From Bog-473 sp963791995 (GTDB taxonomy: Bacteria; Actinomycetota; Acidimicrobiia; Acidimicrobiales; RAAP-2), in assembly GCA_963791995.1 (NCBI GenBank), contig CAWBUQ010000023.1:411729-475728 (forward strand): a stretch of DNA of 64,000 nt, given 5' to 3'. Within the stretch, counting starts at the first letter, position 1. Each line of letters starts with the position of its first letter. Positions 53,762 to 61,066 of this stretch are shown in pieces. The notes beneath the pieces are model-generated. The model was not told the origin of the DNA, did no database searches, and saw only the letters and a list, made by a program, of their open reading frames with translations. The translations under genes and the position numbers were made by a program.

Positions 53762-54936
53762 TCCCCAAGCGCGACCTCCAACAGCTCCGGGCCGAATGGA
53801 CCCTCGATATCGGCGTGATCGAAAAGGACTACGTCCTCGGCTGGCTGCTGGCAGGGATCGCACAACACTCCACCCTTGCCGAGACGTGGATATTCAAGGG
53901 CGGAACGTGCCTTCGTAAGTGCTACTACGAGACGTTTCGGTTTTCCGAAGACCTTGACTTCACTGTCATTGATGGCGGTCCCGACGATCCAGACGATCTG
54001 CGGCGCATCTTCGGGGAGATTGCCGAATGGCTCCTGGAGGAGTCAGGAATCGAGCTAACGCTCGACGACCATTCATTCCAACGCAGACGGAACCGGCGAG
54101 GTAAACCCACGACCCAGGGAAGAATCGCCTACCAAGGGCCGAACCCACAACCGACGTCACCCAAAGTGAAGCTCGACATCACCACCGATGAACTCCTCGT
54201 CGAGCGTCCCGAACTGCGACCCATTGGACACCCCTACAGCGATGCGCCTCTACCAGCAGAAGCCGTGCTGTGTTATTCGCTCATCGAATTGTTCGGAGAA
54301 AAGCTACGAGCACTGGCAGAACGCTGCCGGCCGCGTGACCTCTACGACGTGGTCCATATGCACCGCCACCCAGATCTCATCGGCATGAGCCAAGCGGTGA
54401 ACACCGTGCTGGTCCGCAAGTGCAGCCACGCCGAGATCGACGTGCCGACCATCGAGACCATCCGCACGTCGCCATTCCGAGAAGAGATCGAGGGCGAGTG
54501 GGAGAACATGCTCGGCCACCAACTCCCAGAGCCGCTGCCACCCTTCGACGACTTCTGGTCGACCCTCGACGATGTTTTCGGCTGGCTCGCGGGCACCCTG
54601 CGCATCGTTGAGCTACCCCGGGCTTCGCTCGGCAAATTGGACCCCGACTGGGAAGCGCCCAAGGCCATCACGTCGTGGAGGCGCGGCGTACCTCTCGAGT
54701 TGCTCCGCTATGCCGGCGTCAATCGGCTGAAGGTCGACATCGACTACCGGGCCGAGAACGGGCGATGGGGATCACGGCGAGTCGAGCCGTACTCACTGCG
54801 CTACACCCAAGATGGCAACCTGATCCTCTTTGTCGTCAACGACCATGGACAGCTTCGGAGCTACCGAGTCGACCGCATCGCCGGCATCCGTCCAACGACG
54901 GCGACCTTCCAGCCCACGTTCCGAGTCGAGTTCTGA
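53758..54936 (+). CDS. AbiEii-like nucleotidyltransferase toxin (DUF1814)
   Basis: A 392-residue toxin of the AbiEii/DUF1814 family. The nucleotidyltransferase core shows the glycine/threonine loop FKGGTCLRKCYYE and the metal-binding pair EDLDF, followed by conserved KLDITTDE and RPRDLYDVVHM (the D-x-x-D region near an Arg). The C-terminal ~120 residues are an extension beyond the usual AbiEii length. GTG start overlaps the antitoxin stop (GTGA). AbiE systems abort phage infection and stabilise mobile DNA, fitting its position next to the tRNA att site. Confidence 0.87.
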   Translation: MIPKRDLQQLRAEWTLDIGVIEKDYVLGWLLAGIAQHSTLAETWIFKGGTCLRKCYYETFRFSEDLDFTVIDGGPDDPDDLRRIFGEIAEWLLEESGIELTLDDHSFQRRRNRRGKPTTQGRIAYQGPNPQPTSPKVKLDITTDELLVERPELRPIGHPYSDAPLPAEAVLCYSLIELFGEKLRALAERCRPRDLYDVVHMHRHPDLIGMSQAVNTVLVRKCSHAEIDVPTIETIRTSPFREEIEGEWENMLGHQLPEPLPPFDDFWSTLDDVFGWLAGTLRIVELPRASLGKLDPDWEAPKAITSWRRGVPLELLRYAGVNRLKVDIDYRAENGRWGSRRVEPYSLRYTQDGNLILFVVNDHGQLRSYRVDRIAGIRPTTATFQPTFRVEF

Positions 54937-55016
54937 ATTCATCACCAGACGAGACGTACATCTCATAGAATTTGCCCAGCTCACATGTCCCCGATTCGCT
55001 CGTCACGTGGACCCGG

Positions 55017-55036
55017 TAAAGACACGTAAAGACACG
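55017..55036 (+). repeat. Tandem iteron TAAAGACACG x2 (right end)
   Basis: Identical to 37940-37959, same strand, 54 bp inside the tRNA end of the island. See the left copy for interpretation as arm-type sites. Confidence 0.6.
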
Positions 55037-55090
55037 CCGGAGAATCTGATCTTCTGGGGGATCCCACTTCAGCCCTCCTACCTGGGCCTT

Positions 55091-55166
55091 TGGTGGAGGT
55101 GAAGGGACTCGAACCCTCGGCCTCTACATTGCGAACGTAGCGCTCTGCCAGCTGAGCTACACCCCC
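55091..55166 (-). tRNA. tRNA-Ala (anticodon CGC)
   Basis: Full cloverleaf on the minus strand, 76 nt including encoded CCA. Acceptor GGGGGTG pairs with CACCTCC (one G-U), D arm GCTCAGCTGGCAGAGC, anticodon stem CTACG/TGTAG with loop TTCGCAA (anticodon CGC at the middle), and T arm GAGGG-TTCGAGT-CCCTT. It reads GCG codons. Its 3' half is duplicated at 37792-37835. Confidence 0.95.
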
Positions 55167-55245
55167 GGCGTCCCCCAGATTAGTCGGGCTCTCCGGTGCT
55201 CCTGGAAGCGCGGCCCGCCCTTACGCAGCAAGTCCGTGGCTTCGA

Positions 55246-55953
55246 TCAGCGGGCAACGGCCCGCGGCACCTCGAAGTCGTCGTCGTCGTCCCAGGCGCCT
55301 GGGTAGCCGGCGGTCGCCAGGCCATCGGCCTGGGGAGCGCCGGTCTGGACCTCGCGCCGGAGGCGGCGCCGGGCCTGCTCGGCCTCGAGCTCTTTGGCGT
55401 AGGCCATCAGTCCGACGAGCCCGAACGCTGCCAACCCGGAAAGCCCAGTGAAGACCCAGGCCAGGTGCATGCCGGGAAACAGTCCGATGAGCCCGGTCGA
55501 GATCACCACTCCCCCAAGGCAACGGAGCAATGTCGTGCAGCGGCGTCGCGCCTGGTCACGGCGGAACGACGACAACTCTGCACCCGCCTCGGGGAGGCAG
55601 ACAGGCTCTGGGCGATCCAGCACTCCCACGCGCTCATAGTGGGAGCCGTCACCGCCATCGACGTCAGCGGACGCCGCGTCGTCCGTCGGCCGCAAGAGCA
55701 CCAACTTCGGCCGCGACGAGTCGACGGTGAGATCGGCGGACATGTCGGTCGGTCCGGCTCCCGGCATGGCGGTGTGCAGCCGGTATGCCGGCGCCACCGT
55801 CTTGGGGCCAGCATGCTCCAGCAGCTGCAATTGATGATGGAAGTGGTCGATGGAACCGACCCCCTGGCGCTCACTGAATCGCCGCCAAGCACTCGGAGCT
55901 AACACCGCCACCCAGAGAAGCACTACGAAAACCAGCAGGATCACAATCGTCAC
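55246..55953 (-). CDS. Actinobacterial membrane protein of unknown function
   Basis: About 235 residues: an N-terminal helix directly after the start (VTIVILLVFVVLLWVAVLAP), a ~120-residue hydrophilic loop, a double-helix hairpin (LGGVVISTGLIGLFPG, WVFTGLSGLAAFGLVGLMAY) and a charged tail ending DDDDDFEVPRAVAR. I recall similar actinobacterial proteins only as hypothetical. GTG 55953 chosen because the helix then starts at residue 2; longer starts add an unlikely basic leader. Confidence 0.6.
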   Translation of the reverse strand: MTIVILLVFVVLLWVAVLAPSAWRRFSERQGVGSIDHFHHQLQLLEHAGPKTVAPAYRLHTAMPGAGPTDMSADLTVDSSRPKLVLLRPTDDAASADVDGGDGSHYERVGVLDRPEPVCLPEAGAELSSFRRDQARRRCTTLLRCLGGVVISTGLIGLFPGMHLAWVFTGLSGLAAFGLVGLMAYAKELEAEQARRRLRREVQTGAPQADGLATAGYPGAWDDDDDFEVPRAVAR

Positions 55954-56144
55954 TCCCCGACGACCTACCTTCGCTCTGCGCGAAAACCCTAATGAATAGG
56001 GCTTTACAAGTGGTGGATGGTGGGGAAATGCCACAGCACCGACCTCGTCGGCACTTCTCCTGTGCTTCCGTTTGTACCCTCAGCGGCACTTTGAATCAAG
56101 GCCCCTCTTTCGGTGTCCCCGGTCGTCGGCGTTCGGCCAGTCCT

Positions 56145-56942
56145 TCAGACGGCACGGCTCCACCACCGCCAGTCGGTGCAGCCCACCGCCACCGCGACGC
56201 CAAAGCACGCAGAGACCGCCTCCGAGGTCACCACGTCAGCAAGCGGACCCGATGCCACGAGCGCGCCCTCTGACACGAGTCCTGCATGGGTGAACCCGGG
56301 AGGGATCTCCTCGCAGTGATGCGTGACGAGGACAATCGGCGGATTGGTGGGGTCTGCGGCCAACGCGGTGAGCCGGACGAGCAGCCGCTCGCGGGCGCCG
56401 AGGTCGAGGCCTGCGAAAGGCTCGTCGAGCAGGATCAGCTCCGGGTCGCTCATGAGTGCCCGGGCGAGGAGCACCTGCTGGCGCTCGCCCTCGGAGATCA
56501 CCCCGAAAGGCCGGTCACCGATTCCCGCCACGCCACCGAGTGCCAGGAGTTCGTCGGCTCTTGACCAGTCCCCATCCGTGTAGTGGTTCCACCAGGTCTC
56601 GAGAGCCCCGTGGCGGCCGCTGACCACCACGTCGCGGGCCGGTAGGTCGGCTCGGAGTTGCCGGGTGACTGCGCCACTGACGAGCGCTATCCGCGGGCGG
56701 AGGGTGCGGACGTCGACCTGGCCGAGACGTGCCCCGAGGACTTCCACTTTGCCGGTCGTTGGCCACAGACGAGCCGCAGCCACCTGCAACAAGGTCGTCT
56801 TGCCGGAGCCGTTCGGACCAAGGATGACCCAGCGCTGCCCCACCGCCACGTGCCAGTCGATGCCCCGCAACACGGCCACTCCCTCGCGCAGGACCGTGAC
56901 CCCGTCCAGCTCAATGGCGGCGGGTGGCCCCAATCCGCTCAC
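56145..56942 (-). CDS. Stand-alone ABC ATPase (iron/metal-chelate or ModF-like)
   Basis: A 265-residue ATPase: Walker A GPNGSGKTTLLQ (~residue 42), signature ISEGERQQVLLARAL (GE variant of LSGGQ), Walker B LILLDEPFAGLDLGARE, and THHCEEIPPGFTH as switch His. ISEGERQ is typical of the group with PF00005 proteins of unknown partner related to ModF. No permease or binding protein adjoins. The GTG start overlaps the upstream stop (GTGA), making it the last gene of the cysH-sulfite-reductase operon; its role there is unknown. Confidence 0.82.
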   Translation of the reverse strand: MSGLGPPAAIELDGVTVLREGVAVLRGIDWHVAVGQRWVILGPNGSGKTTLLQVAAARLWPTTGKVEVLGARLGQVDVRTLRPRIALVSGAVTRQLRADLPARDVVVSGRHGALETWWNHYTDGDWSRADELLALGGVAGIGDRPFGVISEGERQQVLLARALMSDPELILLDEPFAGLDLGARERLLVRLTALAADPTNPPIVLVTHHCEEIPPGFTHAGLVSEGALVASGPLADVVTSEAVSACFGVAVAVGCTDWRWWSRAV

Positions 56943-57265
56943 GCCGTGATGCCGTCGCCACCCGCAAGCCGCCGGTTGATGCGACCGATGAGACCGGAAC
57001 AGCACTGCGACCACGTCCGCTCGCCCGCCAGCCACAGCCAGACCTCGCGCCGGTAACCCAACACGATCAGCCCGAACTCGTCCTCACTGAGGCCAGCCGA
57101 GGCAAGGGTGCGCCAACGGTTCCAAAGCCACGCCGTCACGCCTTCATCGCCATCGGTCAACACTGCGTCGAACTCGCGCCCGTCGAGGACGGCCGAGAGC
57201 CAGTCCTTGGCCCGGGTGGTGGGCTCGTCGGGAACGTGCAGCGTGAGTACTACGGCGGCGGTCAA
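56939..57265 (-). CDS. 108-residue protein of unknown function in the sulfite-reductase operon
   Basis: Not recognised. It begins TAAVVLTLHVPDEPTTRAKD and contains VLTDGDEGVTAWLWNRW, SEDEFGLIVLGYRREVWLWL and a Cys-Cys pair (TWSQCCSGL). The composition (Trp-rich, acidic, no membrane helix) suggests a small soluble, possibly metal- or flavin-associated protein. The start is a TTG that overlaps the FrhB-like stop (TTGA), and its own stop overlaps the ABC ATPase start, so it is firmly embedded in the operon. Confidence 0.6.
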   Translation of the reverse strand: MTAAVVLTLHVPDEPTTRAKDWLSAVLDGREFDAVLTDGDEGVTAWLWNRWRTLASAGLSEDEFGLIVLGYRREVWLWLAGERTWSQCCSGLIGRINRRLAGGDGITA

Positions 57266-58533
57266 TGTCTGATGAAGACGGGCTGGCGGTCCGAGCCCTC
57301 GTAGGCCCGTAGGTGCTCGTCGAAGTCGATAAAGAGTGGCGCATCAGGGTCGAGCTTGCGCTGCAGGGTTCGGCCGGCGATCTTCTTGTCCAGCGCGTCC
57401 AACCGCAGCAGTGCGGCGGGGTCGTCCAGTCCCCGCAGGTCCAGCTTGGCGCGCGCCGCTTGGAAGGCCAGGCGCCCGCGCTCGGTCCGGATGATCACGC
57501 TCGTCCAGCCGTTCATGGATCCCACGCTGCCCACCGAAATGTCAGCCGATCGTCCGAGGAAATCCGCGCACTCGTCGCAGCCTTTCAGGGCGGCGCCGTG
57601 GAAGTCCTTGACCGGTTCGTCGACGGCCAACTCGCCATCGCGGTACTCGACGATCATGCGTCCACGGATAACGTCCATTTTCGAGACACGATTCAGATCG
57701 ACGCCCCGCTTGTCGCGCAGTTCCCGCAGCGTCAATGCCTCGTAGTCGAAGTTCTTCGTGCACATCAGCGCGATGGTGAGCACGACTGCGTCAACCCGGT
57801 GCGCCCCTGTCGGCCAACGCCTCGCCTGCATGGCCCGCAGACCCTGGACCTCACAGGGCGTGCCGACGACCGCGATCCGTGGCTTGAGGGGCAGGTCGTA
57901 GCGGGACAGGTCGAGCTCGGCCAAGGCCATCGTCTGGTTATAGAAGCTGCCGGAAGCGGCCTTCACCTCACCCGGTGTGGTTGCGATGGTGGCGATGCCC
58001 TTCCACTGCTCATCGGGATCAGCGCTCGGCCTCGAGACGAGCGCACCGTCGATCTCCCCGGCGGCCAACAGCCCGATCAGCAGCGCGCTCACTGCACCGC
58101 CGTCCTGCGCGTCGTCGATCTCCGCACCCGCGCGCACTGCGTAGGAGTCGACCACTGCGCCGAGCCCCTCTGCCGGAGGGCCTCCACTGATCTTCCAGTA
58201 CGTGTCCGACGAGTCCGAGCGGACCTGCTCGGGCTGCACCTCGGCGTCTTCGCCGGCGACTGCGGTCGAGGGTGGCCAGAGTGCCTCATAACGGAGGCCG
58301 CCCCTTGGGCAGAAGTCCCAACACAGCGAGCAGCCGGTGCACATCTTCACCAGCTCCGGCAGGTCGGTGTCCTCGTTCACGCCGATGGAGTTCGACGGGC
58401 AGACAGCGACGCACGTGCCGCACTGGATGCAGCGGTCGGCGTGGATCACACCGGCTTCGAGTTCCCAGAACCAGACCTTGCCGGGCGGCTCGGTGATGCC
58501 GTTCATCTGCTCTCGGATGCGGAACCGCTTCAC
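57262..58533 (-). CDS. FrhB-like coenzyme F420 hydrogenase/dehydrogenase beta-subunit family protein
   Basis: A 423-residue iron-sulfur flavoprotein. The N-terminus carries two [4Fe-4S] ferredoxin motifs, CIQCGTCVAVCP (~residues 36-47) and CTGCSLCWDFCP (~65-76). The FrhB domains follow: GGAVSALLIGLLAAGEIDGALV, AVVGTPCEVQGLRAMQ, ALMCTKNFDYEAL, and KGCDECADFLGRSADISVG, the last three supplying cysteines for a third cluster. FrhB proteins bind FAD and oxidise or reduce F420. The GTG start overlaps the sulfite reductase stop (GTGA), so it is a likely F420H2-dependent electron donor for that enzyme; this last point is inference. Confidence 0.85.
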   Translation of the reverse strand: MKRFRIREQMNGITEPPGKVWFWELEAGVIHADRCIQCGTCVAVCPSNSIGVNEDTDLPELVKMCTGCSLCWDFCPRGGLRYEALWPPSTAVAGEDAEVQPEQVRSDSSDTYWKISGGPPAEGLGAVVDSYAVRAGAEIDDAQDGGAVSALLIGLLAAGEIDGALVSRPSADPDEQWKGIATIATTPGEVKAASGSFYNQTMALAELDLSRYDLPLKPRIAVVGTPCEVQGLRAMQARRWPTGAHRVDAVVLTIALMCTKNFDYEALTLRELRDKRGVDLNRVSKMDVIRGRMIVEYRDGELAVDEPVKDFHGAALKGCDECADFLGRSADISVGSVGSMNGWTSVIIRTERGRLAFQAARAKLDLRGLDDPAALLRLDALDKKIAGRTLQRKLDPDAPLFIDFDEHLRAYEGSDRQPVFIRH

Positions 58534-60263
58534 GACGTCACCGCCTCCGCGACGTCAGCCAGGGTGGACCGCAGATCGTCCGCGTCGGTTCGTCGCGCCC
58601 AGAGACGGAACGGTTCGCCGGGACGGCGCTCCTCGCGGTATCGCGTCACGACCCGGAGCAGCGCGTCGGGGACTCGATCCACCGGCAGCGCACCGACGAC
58701 CCAATCGATGAAGGCCGCATCGGGGCCGAGCGATCCGCCCAGCCCGATGTCGACAGCCTCTTCGATGTGCTTGCCGACGTGCGCGATGTCGCCCCGGAAA
58801 CCGATGTCGGCGATCTGCGGCTGGGCACATGACGCGGAACAGCCAGAGAAGTGCATCCGGATCACCCCCGCATCCTCACGATCCTTCCCGCCGTCGTCGG
58901 CCGACGACAGTTGGGCGTCGAGTGTTCGCGCCCATTTGACGGCGCGTTCCTTCGTCTCCACCACGGCGAAGCGGCAGAACTCGGAACCCGTACAGGCCAC
59001 GACACCCCGCTCGAACGGTCCGGGGAAGGGCGAATACGTCTGCATGAGGGGCTCGGCCAGTAAGTCGTCGAGACGTTCCTCAGGGACCCCGGACACAATG
59101 AAGTTCTGATCGGTCCCGATCCGTACACCGCCATCGCCGTACGTCTCGGCCAGGCGCGCCAGCTCAACTAGCTCAATTCCGTGCATTCGGCCCACCGGAA
59201 CCGAACAGCCGACGTAGAGGAGACCGGGCTGCTTCTGGGGGTGCACGCCGACATGGTCGCCGCGGAAGGCCGTTGTCAGCTCTTTGCCGGCGGGCACCAG
59301 GGCGAAATTCGTGCGCTCGTCGAGGGCAGCGCGAAAACTCTCCGGACCGAGTTCCTCAGCGAGGTAACGCATGCGGGCCAGGCCGCGGTTCTCCCGGTTG
59401 CCGAGTTCGCCAAAGAGCTGCGCGACGCCTCTGCACAGCTCGACGGCCTGATCGGGACGGATGAAGACATCGATGTCGGACGCCATGCGCTCTCCGTCAG
59501 AGAGTCCCCCGCCGATAAGCACGTTGAACCCGACGCTGCCATCGGCATGTTCCGCCGGCCACAGGCCGATGTCGTTGATCTCGACCCGCGCACAGTCTTC
59601 AGTGCAGCCCGTGACAGCTACCTTGAACTTGCGCGGCAAGTTGGCGTACTCGCGATTGCCGGTGAAGAAGGCCGAAATCGCCTCAGCGACGGGCAACGCG
59701 TGGACCAGCTCCTTCTCGTCGATCCCCGACACCGGGCAGGAGCACACGTTGCGCGCGGAGTCGCCACATGCCTGTACGGTCGTCAATCCCACTTCCCAGA
59801 AGCGCTGCCAAATGCGGGGGACATCGGCGATGCGAATCCAGTGCAGCTGAATGTCCTGTCGCGTCGTGAGGTCGGCATAGCGGTTTCCGAAAACAGGGCT
59901 GTCGTCGGGACCCTCGGCGAACGCGTCGGCGGCCACGCCGATCTCACGGACCTGGGCCGCCGTCATCACACCGCCAGGGACCTTGATCCGCATCATGAAC
60001 GCATCACCCCCCTGCCGTTGGGGATACATCCCGACCCACTTGAGGCGTTCCATCTCTCCGGGCACCTGGTTGATGGACGCAGCGCCCTGCTTTGAGTAGG
60101 TGCCGATGACCGCCTGGGCGACCTCGAAGGGGTGCCGCGACAGTTTCATCTGCTCGACGGGATTCAGCTCGCCGATGTTGCGGTAGGGCTTGATGAATTT
60201 CATCCCGCGGTCGCGTCGGCCGCGGAACTCCATTCCATAGGGGTTGTCCAGGTCACGCGCCAC
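58530..60263 (-). CDS. Siroheme [4Fe-4S] sulfite reductase (nitrite/sulfite reductase family)
   Basis: A 577-residue reductase with the duplicated ferredoxin-like halves and siroheme domains. Cluster/siroheme ligands are complete: C-x5-C in ACTGSEFC (Cys ~424, 430) and C-x3-C in SGCSASC (Cys ~475, 479). Substrate-side Arg/Lys motifs (ADLTTRQDIQLHWI, ACGDSARNVCSCPVSG, VTGCTEDCARVE) are present. The context (cysH upstream, cysDN opposite) makes sulfite, not nitrite, the substrate. It reduces sulfite to sulfide. GTG 60263 shares a base with the cysH TAG (TAGTG). No NADPH flavoprotein (CysJ) or ferredoxin gene adjoins; the FrhB-like protein takes that place. Confidence 0.9.
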   Translation of the reverse strand: MARDLDNPYGMEFRGRRDRGMKFIKPYRNIGELNPVEQMKLSRHPFEVAQAVIGTYSKQGAASINQVPGEMERLKWVGMYPQRQGGDAFMMRIKVPGGVMTAAQVREIGVAADAFAEGPDDSPVFGNRYADLTTRQDIQLHWIRIADVPRIWQRFWEVGLTTVQACGDSARNVCSCPVSGIDEKELVHALPVAEAISAFFTGNREYANLPRKFKVAVTGCTEDCARVEINDIGLWPAEHADGSVGFNVLIGGGLSDGERMASDIDVFIRPDQAVELCRGVAQLFGELGNRENRGLARMRYLAEELGPESFRAALDERTNFALVPAGKELTTAFRGDHVGVHPQKQPGLLYVGCSVPVGRMHGIELVELARLAETYGDGGVRIGTDQNFIVSGVPEERLDDLLAEPLMQTYSPFPGPFERGVVACTGSEFCRFAVVETKERAVKWARTLDAQLSSADDGGKDREDAGVIRMHFSGCSASCAQPQIADIGFRGDIAHVGKHIEEAVDIGLGGSLGPDAAFIDWVVGALPVDRVPDALLRVVTRYREERRPGEPFRLWARRTDADDLRSTLADVAEAVTS

Positions 60264-60943
60264 TAGACGTGCAGACCGCACTCAGACTTGTCCGCACCGG
60301 CCCAACGCCCAGCGCGTGCGTCTTCCCCTTCGGCCACCGGTCGCGTCGTTGGCGCGCACCCAATGGAGCGGTACCCCTGGGAAATCAGCGGGTGCTGCGG
60401 CAACTCGTGGTCCGCCAGGTAGGAAAAAATGTCGTCCTCGGTCCAGGTCGCCAGGGGATTGATCTTCACCAGGCCGAACCCGGCGTCCCAGCCGACGATC
60501 GGCGCATCGGCGCGGGTCGGACCATCAGACCGCTTGAGTGAGGTGAGCCACGCCCGCTTCCCGTCGAGGGCCCGTCGGAGCGGTTCCACCTTGCGAAATT
60601 GGCAGCACTGGTCGGTCCCACAGGGGTAGGCGGCCGCTTCAGGCCCCGACTTGGTCACGGTGAGGTTGAGTCCGTATCGCTCCCGCATACCGTCGACAAA
60701 GGCCAATGTCTCGGGAAAGTGCGCCTCCGTGTCCAAGAAAACGACCTCAACAGCCGGTGCCACTTTTGTGACCAGGTCGATCAGCACAATGTCCTCGAAT
60801 GAGGCTGCGAGCACCAGGGAGTCGCCGAACGACTCGATGGCCCAGCGGATCGCAGCACTCGCGGGGGCGGATTCGAACTCTTGGCTGACCGCGGCAAGAT
60901 CCTCAGGGGTCCACTGCTGGTCGCTCACGTTGATCTCGGCCAC
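60263..60943 (-). CDS. cysH: Phosphoadenylyl/adenylyl-sulfate reductase
   Basis: A 226-residue (P)APS reductase that makes sulfite with thioredoxin. PP-loop-like region GDSLVLAASFEDIVL, the CC pair in TDQCCQFRKVEPL (~residue 115), RSDGPTRADAPIV, and the catalytic C-terminal ECGLHV. The CC pair normally marks [4Fe-4S] APS reductases together with a CxxC; here that site reads IGCAPTTR, with Thr in place of the second Cys. With no APS kinase domain in CysN, APS is the likelier substrate. GTG 60943 has GGTGAGGGAG upstream. First gene of the leftward operon. Confidence 0.9.
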   Translation of the reverse strand: MAEINVSDQQWTPEDLAAVSQEFESAPASAAIRWAIESFGDSLVLAASFEDIVLIDLVTKVAPAVEVVFLDTEAHFPETLAFVDGMRERYGLNLTVTKSGPEAAAYPCGTDQCCQFRKVEPLRRALDGKRAWLTSLKRSDGPTRADAPIVGWDAGFGLVKINPLATWTEDDIFSYLADHELPQHPLISQGYRSIGCAPTTRPVAEGEDARAGRWAGADKSECGLHV

Positions 60944-61033
60944 AGCTCCCTCACCTTCTCCACGGGGCGATCGGGCCGTTTCGGGGGCCCGTTCCCGGCG
61001 CTTGACGCCCGTCCGAATGCAGGCTCTACTATA

Positions 61034-61052
61034 CATGACCAAAGTGGTCATG
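61034..61052. promoter_or_regulatory. Palindromic operator between cysH and cysD
   Basis: CATGACCAAAGTGGTCATG: perfect 8-bp arms around AAG, in the 123-bp divergent gap. A TACTATACAT -10-like sequence overlaps its left side. It is well placed to co-regulate both sulfur operons, for example by an Rrf2/CymR-type or other cysteine regulator; the regulator itself is not in the window. Confidence 0.6.
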
Positions 61053-61066
61053 ATTTGAGAGGCCCC

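Larger units (their letters stand above)
37792..55166. mobile_element. Candidate integrative genomic island at tRNA-Ala (decayed)
   Basis: Bounded on the right by an intact tRNA-Ala and on the left by a 44-bp copy of that tRNA's 3' half in the same orientation, the geometry expected for an element inserted in a tRNA 3' end. Just inside both ends lies the same 20-bp tandem TAAAGACACG TAAAGACACG. Inside are remnants (excisionase-like, ABC ATPase, IS110), several exporters with their regulators and an AbiE pair beside the tRNA. No integrase was found, so the element is probably immobile. The 41/44 match of the repeat means the boundary could also belong to an older insertion. Confidence 0.55.

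Noticed and set aside
58530..60263. Assimilatory nitrite reductase
   Set aside because: Motifs do not separate the two, but the location between cysH and opposite cysDN/siroheme synthase, with no nitrate genes, favours sulfite.
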